NCBI GenBank assembly: GCA_035236585.1 | Contig: CP141127.1 | Location: forward strand, 66,569,495 to 66,633,494 | Direction: 5' to 3' | DNA: 64,000 nt | Origin: Warburgia ugandensis | Taxonomy: Eukaryota > Streptophyta > Magnoliopsida > Canellales > Canellaceae | Position numbers and translations under genes: made by a program | Shown here: one piece after another, positions 11,331 through 22,987 of the stretch | Layout: each line of letters begins with the position of its first letter | Position numbering within the stretch: the stretch's first letter is position 1 | The notes under the pieces: generated by a model | Told to the model about the DNA's origin: nothing | Databases searched by the model: none | The model's input: only the letters and a program-made list of their open reading frames with translations

Positions 11331-11760
11331 CACGTCTGGGAGACAGACCACCGAGGATTGATGCCATCGCGGAGGCAGCGCCATGTAGTCAGGGCTGCAT
11401 CTTCGCCATCACTTTAGGGCAAGCACAGGCCTTGAACCAAGTGGTGGAAGGTACTTTTTTGGTAGTTGATAGACATGCCAGAGTTCTTTTTGATTCGGGG
11501 TCTGCCCACTCATTTATTGCATGTACATTTGTATCATGCTTTGACTTGCCTATGTGCAAGCTAGCATTTGGGTTAGATGTGTCGATGCCATCAAGAGAGA
11601 CATTGGAGGCTACTGAGTACCTTGAGAGGGTATCAGTGGAGATATCAGGTATGAGGATGGATGCCGACCTCATTTTATTAGAAATGATGGATTTTGATGT
11701 CATCTTGGGGATGGATTGGCTAGCGATGTTTTGGGTTACTATAGACTGCCATAAGAAGTA
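11331..11760 (+). pseudogene. RE-2 aspartic protease
   Basis: The protease is open in one frame: the phrase LFDSGSAHSFIACTFV contains the intact catalytic DSGS, and it ends with DADLILLEMMDFDVILGMDW. It would cut the polyprotein into mature parts. This is the best-preserved small domain in the window; the frame runs on from the second half of the zinc knuckle and ends at a TAG at 11759 a few codons past the ILGMDWL signature, in a place where relatives read on. Confidence 0.88.
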
Positions 11761-12654
11761 GATTATATGTAGTGTACCAGGTCAACCAGTGGTTGTAGTC
11801 GAGGGTAGGAGGAGTGTTAGTGGTCCTTGTATTATTTTCGCCATGAGAGCAGCTCAATGTTATGCTCGAGGTTGTCGAGTGTTTTTGGCTTGCGTCACGA
11901 CGACTGACAGGGAGCAGCCATGGATTGAGGATATTGACGTGGTATGAGATTTTGCTGATGTATTCCCAGACGAGCTGCCAGGACTACCTCCACGCAGAGA
12001 AATTGATTTTACTATAAACTTGGTGTCGGGTACAGTGCCTAAGGCGCCTTATGGAATGGACCCTGTAGAGTTGAGAGAGCTCCAAGTGTAGTTGCAGGAA
12101 CTTCTAGATAAGGGTTTCATCAAGCCGAGTGGATCTCCTTGGGGAGCACCAGTCCTCTTCGTTAAGAAGAAAGGTGGATCATTGAGGTTATGCATAGACT
12201 ACTGGTTACTAAACAATGTTACTGTGAAGAACCGGTACCCTCTACCATGTATTGACGACTTGTTTGATCAGTTGCAGTCAACACAGGTGTTCTTTAAGAT
12301 CGACCTGCGCTCAGGCTATCACCAGTTGAGGATTAGGGATGAGGATATCCCTAAGACTGCATTCAGGAGTCAGTATGGCCATTATGAGTTTTTGGTAATG
12401 CCCTTTGGGTTATCGAATGCACCGGTAGTGTTCATGGATTTGATGAACAGGGTATTTTGAGCTTATTTAGATAAGTTCGTGATCGTCTTTGTGGATGATA
12501 TCCTGATCTATTCTCCTAACCATAGGGCCCACATGGAGCATCTTCACACTGTGTTGGACACACTTCGCTGTCATCGCTTGTATGCGAAGCTCAGTAAGTA
12601 TGAATTTTGGTTAGGACATGTGCAGTTTTTGGGCCACGTGGTGTCTAAGGATGG
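11761..12654 (+). pseudogene. RE-2 reverse transcriptase (broken)
   Basis: Linker first (DVFPDELPGLPPRREIDFTI near 11957), then RT. The frame 12092-12460 covers [20 protein letters not shown], the first catalytic region [13 protein letters not shown], and FGLSNAP. The next frame (12479-12664) carries the catalytic [10 protein letters not shown] and ends [10 protein letters not shown]. Stops at about 11946, 12090 and 12458 are each one transition away from Trp, Gln or Arg codons expected there, and a missing T near 12655 shifts the frame into the RNase H part. Catalytic aspartates are present. Confidence 0.92.
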
Positions 12655-13297
12655 TTGGCCATAGATCCAGCTAAGGTGGAGGCAGTTTTGCATTGGGAGA
12701 GGCCTATGGCGCTGACAGAGGTTCTTAGTTTCCTCAGTTTAGCTGGTTACTATCGACGATTCATTGAGAGGTTCTCCAAGATTGCCTTGCCCATGACCAC
12801 TTTGATTAGGAAGGACACCAAGTTCGTTTGGACTAATTCTTGTGAGGAGAGCTTTCAGGAGCTAAAGAGGAGGTTGACTACTGCACCAGTACTTGCCCTA
12901 CCTTTAGGATCAGGTGGTTATGTAGTGTTTTGTGATGCATTAGGCAGAGGTCTAAGAGCAGTGCTAATGCAACATGGGAAGGGCATAGCTTATGCGTCGA
13001 GGCACTTGAAGACACATGGGGTGAATTATACGACACATGATCTTGAGTTGGCTGCAGTGGTGTTTGCGTTGAAGTCCTGGAGACACTATTTATATGGTGA
13101 GAATTTTGAGGTATACACTGACCACAAGAGCCTCAAGATTTCTTCATACAAGGCGATTTGAACATGAGGCAGAGGAGATGGATGGAGTACCTAAGGACTT
13201 TGAATTTACCATACAGTACCACCTAGGGAAAGCTAACGTCATAGCTGATGCACTGAGTAGGAAGTCGAGAGTGATGCTTGCTAACCTCTCGACTTGA
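12655..13297 (+). pseudogene. RE-2 RNase H and connection (broken)
   Basis: It starts with [16 protein letters not shown], the RT thumb/connection, then [17 protein letters not shown]. RNase H follows: [11 protein letters not shown] holds the first catalytic aspartate (family TDAS here CDAL), [14 protein letters not shown], the glutamate in [14 protein letters not shown], and the aspartate in YTDHKSLK. A frameshift near 13130 moves the end (FEFTIQYHLGKANVIADALS) into another frame. It removes template RNA during DNA synthesis. Confidence 0.9.
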
Positions 13298-14332
13298 TCC
13301 AAGTTTCTTGACAGGATCCTTCAGGCATCGGTGAGCGATGCTGAGATGCAGGACATGACTAATAAGGCTGACTTGTTTAGAGGGCTCAATGGAGGTGTAA
13401 GGTATAGGGACAGATTGGTAGTGCCTGTAGATGATCAGTTGAGACATGACTTGCTCTAGGAGGCACACCAATCCCCATATTCTATTCATCCCAGAGGTAC
13501 AAAGATGTACCAGGACCTTAAACGATACTTTTGGTGGAATGGGATGAAAAGGGATATTGGTAAGTGCGTAGCACGATGTTTGACCTGTCAACAGGTCAAG
13601 GCAGAGCATCAGTGACCAGCTGGGTTATTACAGACTTTAGACCTTCCACAGTGGAAGTGGGACCACCTCACTATGGATTTTATAGTGGGCTTGCTAAGGA
13701 CGGCCAATGGGTACGACATGATATGGGTCATAATTGACAAATTGACAAAGTCAACCCATTTCCTCCGTATTAGACAAACTCAGACCGTGGACAGCTTGGC
13801 GAAGCTGTACATTAGGGAGATCATGAGCCTTCATGGAGTACCACTGGCGATTATCTTAGACCAAGACACACGATTTACCTCAAAGTACTGGCAGAGTGTA
13901 CAAGAGGCTCTGGGGTCGAAGTTGAGATTCAATACGGCTTTCCACCCCCAAATAGATGGTCAGACTGAGAGGACCATCCAGATTGAGGAGGATATGTTGA
14001 GGGCTTGTGTCATGGATTGGAGAGGTAGTTGGGATGAGCATTTGCCACTTGTGGAGTTTGCGTATAATAATAGCTATCATGTGAGCATTGGCATGGTGCC
14101 TTATGAGGCACTGTATGGAAGACCATGTCGATCTCCTTTGTGTTGGAGTGACGTAAGAGAGAGACAGATCATGAGGTCAGAGTTGGTCGAGCAATGTGCA
14201 AAGAAAGTCTGGCTCATTCAGAAACGATTACTTGTAGCCCATAGTCGCCAGAAGAGCTATGTGGATAGGAGACAGAAGGACTTGGAGTTGGAGGATGAGA
14301 TGAGGCATACCCATCCAGAGCTCTTCTCATGA
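13298..14332 (+). pseudogene. RE-2 integrase lacking C-terminus and chromodomain
   Basis: The HHCC zinc domain at about 13460-13615 reads EAHQSPYSIHPRGTKMY to CLTCQQVKAEHQ, interrupted by stops at about 13457 and 13613 (the latter fits CGA to TGA). The catalytic core 13673-14280 is open, with acidic residues in LTMDFIVG, ILDQDTRF and DGQTERTIQ. After RQKSYVDRRQKDLEL the frame jumps directly to EDEMRHTHPELFS and a stop. That tail matches the end of the RE-5 chromodomain region. The GPY/F part and nearly all of the chromodomain are therefore missing, in frame. It would insert the DNA copy into chromatin; targeting would be altered. Confidence 0.92.
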
Positions 14333-14346
14333 GGTAGGCATATTCT

Positions 14347-14384
14347 AAATTTCGAGGACGAAATTTTCTATAAGGTGGGTAAGA
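14347..14384 (+). other. RE-2 pre-PPT stem-loop and polypurine tract
   Basis: AAATTTCG (14347-14354), loop AGGA, then CGAAATTT (14359-14366) form a perfect 8 bp stem. It is followed by the purine-rich AAGGTGGGTAAGA, which ends at the 3' LTR and would prime plus-strand DNA synthesis. It lies after the gag-pol stop, so it is not constrained as protein here. Confidence 0.8.
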
Positions 14385-15116
14385 TGTAACATCTACTACT
14401 ATTTTAAATATTAGGAAAATTTTATTTTATAAATAATAATAATAAATGGAAAAATGATGTATATAGGTAAAAATTAAGAGGGGGGAGTGCCTCAAATGCA
14501 CTTCCCTCCCCCTCCTCTTTATTCCCGTAACTGAGCCACCGACGACGAACTTCTGGCAATAGGCATTCCCGGCAACCGGATGAACATGGTGGGCTCTCAA
14601 CCTCCGACTAGCCCCACTCTTTCCTGTATACTTCTTTCCAAGTTTATCATCCGATAAAAATTAGGCATTACTGTTGCCCTGGGAAAATTTCGATGTAACG
14701 GTGTCAGATGAGGATCTGTTGCCCTAGAATTCTACTTAGTCGTTGTATATATTGATAGATTAGACCCCATATCACTATATAGTATGTATGTATATATACA
14801 AGGATGACGTGGTGATCTTGGATAGACCCTGGAGCTTCGGAACTTTCACTATCATGTATCTTTACAGTTGTAAAATTTCATTGCGGTTTTAAATTGTGAG
14901 CATGCTCAAAAGGTTTACTTTTGGTTCTATTTCTTCAATGTGGTTTTTGAGGTGAAATGACCCTCGGGGTTTTCCTAATTGGTATTTTTCTTGATGCTGT
15001 GAAAAGTTTTAAATTATGAGTTTTAAGTTCTAGGATCCCATCTATTTTCTATCAATAAACTATTATTATTTTCATATACATATGGAAAAGGATTTGGAAA
15101 AACCTAGGGTGTCACA
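14385..15116 (+). repeat. RE-2 3' LTR, internally deleted, 732 bp
   Basis: It matches the 5' LTR from TGTAACATCTACTA to GTGTCAGATGA and again from GAATTCTACTTAG to the end. The 2.05 kb between (7618-9671 in the 5' LTR) is missing and replaced by about 15 bases (near 14712-14727) of no clear origin. Filler at the break suggests end-joining. The deletion removes the G-box cluster and the hairpin. Confidence 0.9.
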
Positions 15117-15521
15117 AAGTGTCTACTGCCTCTGGACCATGTCTGCCAAAAAGCCTAGGAGCAATCCTCCTAAATCTTTAGAGAAGGTTGTCCACTAGAT
15201 CCACTACTCCATTTGCACCTGGCGTGTCAACTGAGGCTCATAGTCTCTGCGTCATCCTCAAAGTAAGAGATCAATGATCTCATAGGCTAGATTGCCCCAG
15301 GCTTTATTATTGCCCTCGGCCCCATCTACTGCTTATGCATCCAGTGGTGATGGCAAGCCAGCACTAAGTCTCCATGGAGGCATTTGAAAGCAACCAAGAT
15401 TCTAATAAGACTTCTTTCCTAATCGTTATAACTAAGATCTCTGCCTAAGTCTAAGATTTAACCCTCTTAAGTGTTGACATATTGATCTTCACTAACTGTA
15501 ATTATGATCAGTATGGCATGT
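15117..15521 (-). pseudogene. RE-1 gag N-terminal part
   Basis: On the minus strand this runs from the PBS side towards GPEAVDTWLF, and joins the gag text at 6991 when RE-2 and one AAGTG copy are removed. It is full of stops. Position between the PBS and the rest of gag, plus frame continuity, is the main evidence. Confidence 0.65.
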
Positions 15522-15533
15522 GCTCTGATACCA
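15522..15533 (-). other. RE-1 primer-binding site (tRNA-Met initiator)
   Basis: The plus strand reads GCTCTGATACCA, so the minus strand carries TGGTATCAGAGC, perfect to the initiator tRNA-Met 3' end. It lies 5 bases from the RE-1 5' LTR. Confidence 0.92.
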
Positions 15534-15538
15534 AAATC

Positions 15539-18500
15539 TATAACAACTCGAGTTTTTCAAAAATATTTATCAATTTTTAAGTTTAGAAAGAAATGAAAAT
15601 TTTCTTGTTTTAGAAAATAGGATTAGATTTATAATATGTAAGTAAAATTTGAAATTCATTAACTTCTTTCTGGGTGTTATAGTAAAACCTCCACATATAT
15701 GTAAAATAATAGTCTTCTAACCTATAAATGGTTAGAGATATATGCCATAGGATCACCCATACTATCACAAGTAAAGTCACACATGCCATTCAAATAAATA
15801 GAACAGTCCATGTTTATAGCAATCCCATGTGTCAACAAAAGTTAAATTATATACAATACTAAAATGAAATCCTATACATGGATTCTATTAAAATAACCAT
15901 GCCAAAAGCATTCTCATCTAGCATCTAAATTGATCCAAGTACTTTTGCCTTCCTTAGGTATCTTGTGCTCAGGCTACCTAGTATGTCACCTAAAATTTTG
16001 GTTGCAAGGGTTGAGCAAAGCAACTACCCACAATAGGAAGAATAATTTTTATGAGCTAGCATGCCTAGAGTAAGGCATACAAATATCATATGTATAGTTC
16101 TATATATCTATATATCTACATGCATAGTTTCTAAAGTGAAAAATCAAGACATGTAAAAACAAAGATCCATGAAGAAAACTAGTGATCTCAAATCATCTAT
16201 AATATCTAGAAGAATATGATAAGCTTGTTAATCTAGTGTGTGTGAAACAACTAAAGTTGAACAAAGGCACATAGCTCGCAGTCTAGCATGCAAAATCCAT
16301 GCCCACTCATGGCAATCTAATCTCTCCATATCATAGTGGCATATAGTCTTACCACGAGGGACATGATCTAAACTCTTGAGAAATGGCTAGAACTCACAGC
16401 ATGCCAACATCACACAAAATACCTATGCCCAAAGGACCCTACTATCACCTACTGATGGAAACCATGGCCTTTACATTGGCTTGTGAATACTGCATGGCCT
16501 CAACTCACAAGACCTCACGGGGTTACTTGGCTACCACTCAGAGAACATCTCCATGGGAAGATACTCCTGTTGCATACCATCTCCATCACAGGGCTGGTAT
16601 TAATCTCATCTTGGAGGTTAGTGGCCAACTACACCATCTAGCATAGGGTCTCCTGGGCTTAAGGCATACTCATAGTGTGCACTGGCCATGGGATTTGGGA
16701 CTTACAGAACTCTAGAAGTTCCTACCAAAATCCTTGATGAAAATCCATAACTCACGACTCGCTACCATAAATGTAGTCCTTTCCAAGTATCAATGAAAAA
16801 CAACGTCTCTTGACCCTTGGAAAAATTAGTAAATCCAATGTTCCAAATCATGGAAATTTTAAAATCATGATATGATGATTTGTCATGCATTGGCATCCTA
16901 TTCTGATGGTATTAGATGCTTCGATAAAGCTCATTATTAACACATAATGTATCTTAATGTTCTTTTCTTATTGAGGTTTAAGGGCTACATATCAACTTAA
17001 CATGAAAGTGTTCCCTTATTTTTATCTCTAGTGGTATGTGATTTAATATTTTAATGGTTCTTCTTTGGTCAGTATCCCATTTGTAGAGTTGATAGTCAGA
17101 GTTGACCTAGAAATTAGATTCTAGGCATGACTAAGTGTTCACTTCACTATAATTAGTTTCATAAGAATGTAATTACTGAGACTTAGGTGGTAATAAGGTA
17201 TGTACCTCCATTTTCTAAGTTCATAGGATTAGATCAACTAAGGCATAAGGAGATTAAGGCATAAATGATTAAGCCATAGGAGATTATGGAAAAAGAATTA
17301 GTCATTGAATACCAATGCTTAAATGACTAAGACATGAGTGACTAAGTCTTAGGGACTAGCCTTTAAAAGATTTAGTTATTAATGACTATGCTTTACAAGG
17401 CTTAGGTAATCAAGTCATGGGTGATTAATGCTTAGGTGATTAAAGCATTAAGTGTCTTGAGTTAAAGGAGGCTATGTCAAGGAATACTAAGGAATAAGAG
17501 TCTAAATCATTGGAGGTTAAGGCATAGGAGCCTAAGTCTTAGGTGGCTAAGTTTATAGGTAAATGAGTTGAAGGAGACTAAAGCATGAGAGTTTTAAACT
17601 TGTAGTTTAAGCAATTTCAAATTCCCATACTAGTATAGTAAAGCTTCCCAAATTTTTTTTACACAAGTAAGGTTTATGAATTCCCATATTGTCTGGCACA
17701 AGATGTAGCTTGAGGGCATGCATTTTCTAGCTTAAGGTAGCTCAAAATGTTCATATTAGTAGCATGGATGTAGTTTCTAGTATTTTCAAGTTTCAACTAA
17801 GGGGGACATTAGTATTTCTAAATTCTAGATACACATGCAAATCTAGGTATTCTCAAATTCTAATTACAAGTTTTTGCATTCCTGAGTTCCAACTACAAGT
17901 GCTATTCAAACAATGCTAATTTATAACACCAAGAACATTTCAAGCTAGCTAATTCAAAAGAATCAAGCTTACATGATGATTTTCCCAGCATTGGAGAGCT
18001 TACTACCTACCTTCTTATTGGATTCTATCAAGTGTTTAATCGAAATTTGAAGATGAAAATGAGGTGCCACTTTCCTGCATAACTCAAGCTGGAAAATGTG
18101 CCTACTATCTTTGCTTATAATATCTGATCCATCTACGATGCCTAAAGCTAAATTGATGTAAATTCAAGGTCTTTTTTAGGGATTAAATATGAATCCATTC
18201 GATTGGTTCGTGGAGGTCCGGTAGGGTGTTGAACTAGTACTAGTTTCTACATGCATTGTGCAAAAAAATAGTCATGGTTTCTCCCTACTAGAGCTTTGTG
18301 AAACTAGTGAGTTTACAAGCCAATTCATGGGATGTTTTAACTCAAATTCATAGTATAGTATGTTAACATAAAGACCCAAGTGGTAGTTTAACAAATTGGG
18401 TTCTTCGGTTTAAGTTTTAATGCAGGGATTTGGTTTCACTCTACTTGCAATGTATAGGAAAATAGGGTGTGACCAATTCCTATTCTAAGTTCACCCTTCA

Positions 18501-19638
18501 AGAATTTCATGATGGATCACCTAAACTCTTATTTTAATGCATCACTTCAAAGTTCATTTTTCATAAAAGAAAACTCAAAAAGGATTTATCTCAAGGTAGA
18601 GGATCCTAAAAATGTTTCAATCAACAATTTGTCCCTTGCTCCTCACTGCATGCATGATAAAAAATAGAGCATGATTCAAAGAAATGTAATTCATGTAATC
18701 TCAAGTAAATTTAGGAAATTTTTAGTCATGCATTGAAGCTATTAATCACCATCAATTTACATTTAGAGTATGAAATCATGTTATCACAAGAGGAGATTTT
18801 CATAGAAATGTTCATACGAATGTTTTTGCAAGTTCATGCAAAAACTACAGAAATTTAGTTTTTCTTTTTCTAGATAAACCAAAAAACATATTAGTAATCC
18901 TTCCTAGAAAGATCCCCCTGATGGTTTCAAGCTTTGAATGGCTGGAATTTCAATTGCGTTTCTCTCCTATGTTGTTGGTTCCCTACTCCCTGCGTGGAGT
19001 TCCTGCTAAAGTAGAAATCTCACTCCAGCTCACCCCTCAGTAACCTTTCCTCATTCTCCTCTAGATCTTCAAGCTAGCTTTCACTCACAACTCTTTCCCC
19101 AACTCTTCTTCCTCACTACTCTATGTTGAGTTGCAGTGAGCTTCATGCATGGAGTTTTTCTCAGCTAGGATCTTCCAATGTTCTCACGTGCTCTACCTTC
19201 CAAGCTTCCTCATTTCTCCTTTAATTTTTTTTTTCCAAGCTCCACCTTCACAATCACCTTCCACCTCCCCATTCTTGGTTGTCTTCTTCCTCACCCACTC
19301 TCTACACCTCTTTCTCTTTTCTTCGTAATGGTTGGAAAAATCCCAGCCTATGTTTTATTCCCAATAATACTTGAGTTTGGATGCAAATGAAAAGGGACAT
19401 GTGGCTTGGTAGGATCAGCCACTTGCCTTGGGAAGACTTTCATACCTGCCCCGGTTAGAGTAAATTTTATAATTCTACCTTAGTCAATAATAAAATAAAT
19501 ATGTCATTTCTAACTTGTTTCTTCGAACTTCTCCATGGGCTTTGGCTAGGACTTTCCTTTACTAATTAACCTAATAATTTATCATTTTAATGCTATTTTT
19601 AATTATAATTACCTTTTAGAGAGTCATCAAGTGTAACA
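15539..19638 (-). repeat. RE-1 5' LTR, about 4.1 kb (right end tentative)
   Basis: Next to the PBS the plus strand reads TATAACAACTCGAG, a TG..CA-type LTR end with one transition (expected TGTAACAACTC). The LTR runs right. Its U3 side holds a pyrimidine-rich stretch (19000-19340, purine-rich in the sense direction), a CACGTG at 19185, and a weak match to the shared U3 box near 19520. I place the outer end at GTGTAACA (19638) by analogy with RE-5; the partner LTR lies outside the window, so this is not proven. No gene: the frame at 16383-16646 has no known domain. Confidence 0.6.
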
Positions 19639-20232
19639 AGTTTGCATAATAGCAAAGATGTTTTTCAAACAATTTTCAAGATATCTCACACATTACAAAT
19701 AGTCAAACAAAAAATTAAGATGGTAGTGTCCCATCATAAGCCTCATAGGCAATTCGTCAAATCCTTAAGGTTAATCGACATGTCTCTCAGCATGTCCAAT
19801 AAGCACACATGTCACTATGCATATAGAGGGAACTCATCTTCCACTATGAATGACCACAGATACAATTATTCTTGTACACTAGCTCTCATGGGGCCACTAC
19901 AACAAGGTGGAAGTGCTCTTCCTATGATACCTACTCTCCACATTCGCCCAAGCTTTTAGACTAGTATCCTATTTGGAGGTCATGCGGCAGTCTAAAATCC
20001 TCCTAGCATAGTACAAAAAGGGTCTCAAACCCCCTCACAACTACCATAAGTCCTATAAACTCCTAAGTGAGTCACTGATGTGCTAGTATAAGTCAAATAT
20101 AATTTCAAGAGCAACTCTGTAGCTCACACTTGAGCTAATACAAGTGATAACATCAAATCTAGATAAATTACTTTAAAGGAGCAAAAGCATTAAACCACAA
20201 CATAGGCCAAAATGTCAAAACATCTCATAACT
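19639..20232. other. Unassigned repeat-like sequence left of RE-3
   Basis: No coding region. It looks like LTR-derived sequence, but I cannot match it end to end with another LTR here. The last about 55 bp (20177-20232) are repeated imperfectly just right of RE-3. Confidence 0.4.
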
Positions 20233-22987
20233 TGTAATGCCCTGAGCAATTTACACTATTGAATTGGACATTCTATAGGAAATGAACTGTGTTAAATGTT
20301 TTACTTTATTTAAAATAGTAAATGAAGGAATTTTTAAGAAAACTTAGTACCATTAGATTCTACTCGAAAAATGGAATTCAACACCTTAAAGAACGCCGAA
20401 AACGGAGTTCGTATGAAGAAGTTATGGCCGTTTAAAGATTAGGGGCATTTCTGTAATTTAAATTAAAAACGAAAAAGACAGAAAACGCAAGGGCCATTTT
20501 GATAATGGCACTCCATCTTCTTCTTCCTCTAGATTTCTCCAAAAACCCTAGTTTCCAAAGATTTCTGCCACACACCGCCAATGGCGGCACTACCCTTGGC
20601 AGCACCGCCATTGGCAGCACCCCCTTAGCAAGGCTATAAAAAGCCCTATCTCCCCCTCTTCAAATCATGATTTTTTCAGCTATTTTGGGAGTGGGGTTTC
20701 CAACAAAAATAAAAAACCCGTCTCTAGCTTTCCCTGCACATTCCGGCCAGGCCCGAGTCAGGCCGGCCACTTCCATCTCTCTACCTCCCCTGTTCTTCCT
20801 CTGGCCTCATTGGAAGTTGGGGTTTTCCCCCTTTCTTCATGGGTTCCGGTGACATAGGGTTTTTAGACGGAAAAGAGGGAGTCGCACCACCCGAATGAGG
20901 CCGTCCCCGGCTACCCAGGTAAGCCCCTCTTTCCCTTTCTCTCCGTTTTACTTCCCCCAGGCCAAATCCATGCCGAATCTGGTCTTTCCCAACTACTTTT
21001 TCCAGTCGGAGAACGACCAAGCTGGTTCCAGCCAGCTCTGTGTGAACAAGGCATCCCAGGGATGCCATGCTTCTCGTGCGCCTGGGATAGGGTCCTTGGG
21101 ATGGGTTCCATGTGTACGACAGTGCATACACTGTCCCTGGTGCGGCCTTCGGGTGCACGCGCTACGTGGGGCAGGGGTCCTGGCTCGACCGGGATGCACA
21201 GGGTGCCCTGGGAGTTGAGACGCGCCATGCTACACCGAAGGTGCGTCCATTCGATGCCATCCAGAATGCACGTCATAGCACGTCGCTTGAGCATGCATGT
21301 GTGCGTGCAAAACGCAGTCCCTGGCACGGCCTTTGGGCGCGTACACACGTGAGGCGGTCGCGGTTCAACCAGGATGCACGGATGTCCAAGGAACTGGGAC
21401 ATGCAGACCTAATGAGACTATAAAGTTAGGATCAGAGGACAATTTATAGAGTTAACCATTGAATAGTAGATCCCCATCATAGGATCTAGCCTGATAATGA
21501 ATTAGGCAAGTACCCATGGACCCTAAAAGGCAAATCTAGCGATATTAATTTCCAAATAGATCGAAATTGATAAGGACTCCTTGTTATCCATTCATATCCA
21601 GGAGTTTATAAATGAGACCTAAGGTCGAGTTGAGTGATGAAGGACGCGACTCCAGGAGACTTCGAGGTAGGTGCTCTATCGCTACTAGACTTTTTAAAAG
21701 AACCCATGATTGTTTTGAGAATGCATGTTTTAAGTTTAAGTTATATGACTTGTTTAGCATGACTTAATTTTATAAACGAATTCAGCATGCATATGACAAT
21801 TACATTATGCATAGACATATTTTGCAAACAATTGCATATATTGCATGATTTGTGAGCATTGAGTTTTTGAAAATTTGCATGTCCTTGAGGGTTACCAAAA
21901 GATGTTGGAGTGGCCAAAAGACGCTGGGTAGGCAGTTGTGAGGGCTAAGCAGTTGTGAGGAACCCAAAGAGGACGGGTTTTGAAAAGAGAGGTTTTTGCT
22001 TGTTCGATCGTATATGATTTGGGCTAGTAAGCTCGTGGGCGCTATGCCGAGAGATCTGGGGTGGCCTCCCAGCCTCTACCACTATTAGGTGGAATGGGTA
22101 CCACGGCCAAAAAGGGCATGTCCCTGCTTTGACTGCATGTCGTACAGGGGGCTACCACTAGTGTCACGGCACTGGGTCGATGTGTCATATGCGCCGTGGA
22201 GGCTATGACCGAGTGTCCCCAGGTACCCGAGGACTACACGGAGGTGAGGTCGTGGGCATAGTGGGCCCTATGTTTTGAGGATTTACTTGCATTGCATATG
22301 GCATGACATGAGGTTGGTTGACCATACCATATATCCATGAGTTGGATTCAGTTGAGCATCTTATGCATATCATTACGTTTATGATATATATATATATATA
22401 TATATGATACTTTCGACTTGGATTATGTGATTCTTTAAGTTGTCAATATTCCAATTCGACAATGGTTTTTAATATCGATGTTGAACATGATTGTTTAAAC
22501 ATGCACATGTTTTAAAGAGCATATGATTTTAAACGTAGCATGCATTGTAAAACTAGTAGTGATAGACTCCTACTGAGTATAGTACATACTCACCCAATCC
22601 TTAACATTTTTTAGGATAGCTCCATTCACGAGTAGAAGATGCCTCAAGAAATGTTAGTGCTATGAGCAAGAAAAATCAAAAGGAGATAATTATACATGTA
22701 AGTAAACACTCTACCCTTTGGACATGTATTTGTATGTATTTACAGTTGGGCTGTGAGCTGTGACTGGATAAACCTGGGAAAACATTTATGATTTCTGAGG
22801 TTTTTCAAAAATTACTTTGGTTGTTGTGAAAGCAAATGACACTCGGGGTTTTCAAAATGAGTTTAAAACAAAAGATTTTTCGCTGCATTTCATTATTTTC
22901 ATAAAATGGTTTTCAAATAGGGATTCATCCCACCTTAGGAATTAGATATTGCATTTAAAAATGCATGGGAAAACTCGGGTCATCACA
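20233..22987 (+). repeat. RE-3 5' LTR, 2755 bp
   Basis: It carries the shared U3 box (20388-20429), a strong TATA box GCTATAAAAAGCCC at 20633-20646, and then a GC-rich block (20700-21400). That block holds two related units starting CCCTGG at 21135 and 21319, about 184 bp apart. An AT microsatellite is at 22384-22405. Overlapping frames on both strands at 20781-21423 are a by-product of the GC-rich block. The TATA box implies transcription starting near 20665 if active. Confidence 0.92.
20635..20643 (+). promoter_or_regulatory. RE-3 5' LTR TATA box
   Basis: TATAAAAAG, preserved at the same place in the 3' LTR (26756) and in both RE-6 LTRs (48191 and 54424, minus strand). Retention in all four copies supports it as the family's core promoter. 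Confidence 0.7.

Larger units (their letters stand above)
7276..15116 (+). mobile_element. RE-2, Tekay/Del-type chromovirus (degenerate)
   Basis: This LTR retrotransposon has the order 5' LTR (7276-10060), tRNA-Met PBS, gag, PR, RT, RH, IN, PPT, 3' LTR (14385-15116). The 5 bp target duplication AAGTG is at 6987-6991 and 15117-15121, with the TRIM remnant lying inside the left copy. It interrupts RE-1 gag in the opposite orientation. The terminal 235 bp of the two LTRs differ at roughly 14 sites by eye, mostly transitions, so this is not a recent insertion. All open reading frames are broken, and the 3' LTR lacks about 2 kb of the 5' LTR. It would depend on proteins from other copies. Confidence 0.92.

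Noticed and set aside
19178..19959. Plus-strand frames near 19178-19390 and 19642-19959 as host exons
   Set aside because: Low-complexity pyrimidine-rich LTR sequence and unassigned repeat; no splice context or domain.
20781..21423. Overlapping reading frames on both strands in the RE-3 5' LTR (and at 26789-27466 in the 3' LTR)
   Set aside because: They lie in a GC-rich LTR block with few stops in any frame, differ in frame between the two LTRs, and show no domain.
22384..22405. AT repeats and the CT repeat at 40318 as signs of a CRISPR or satellite array
   Set aside because: They are simple microsatellites with no spacers or longer unit.
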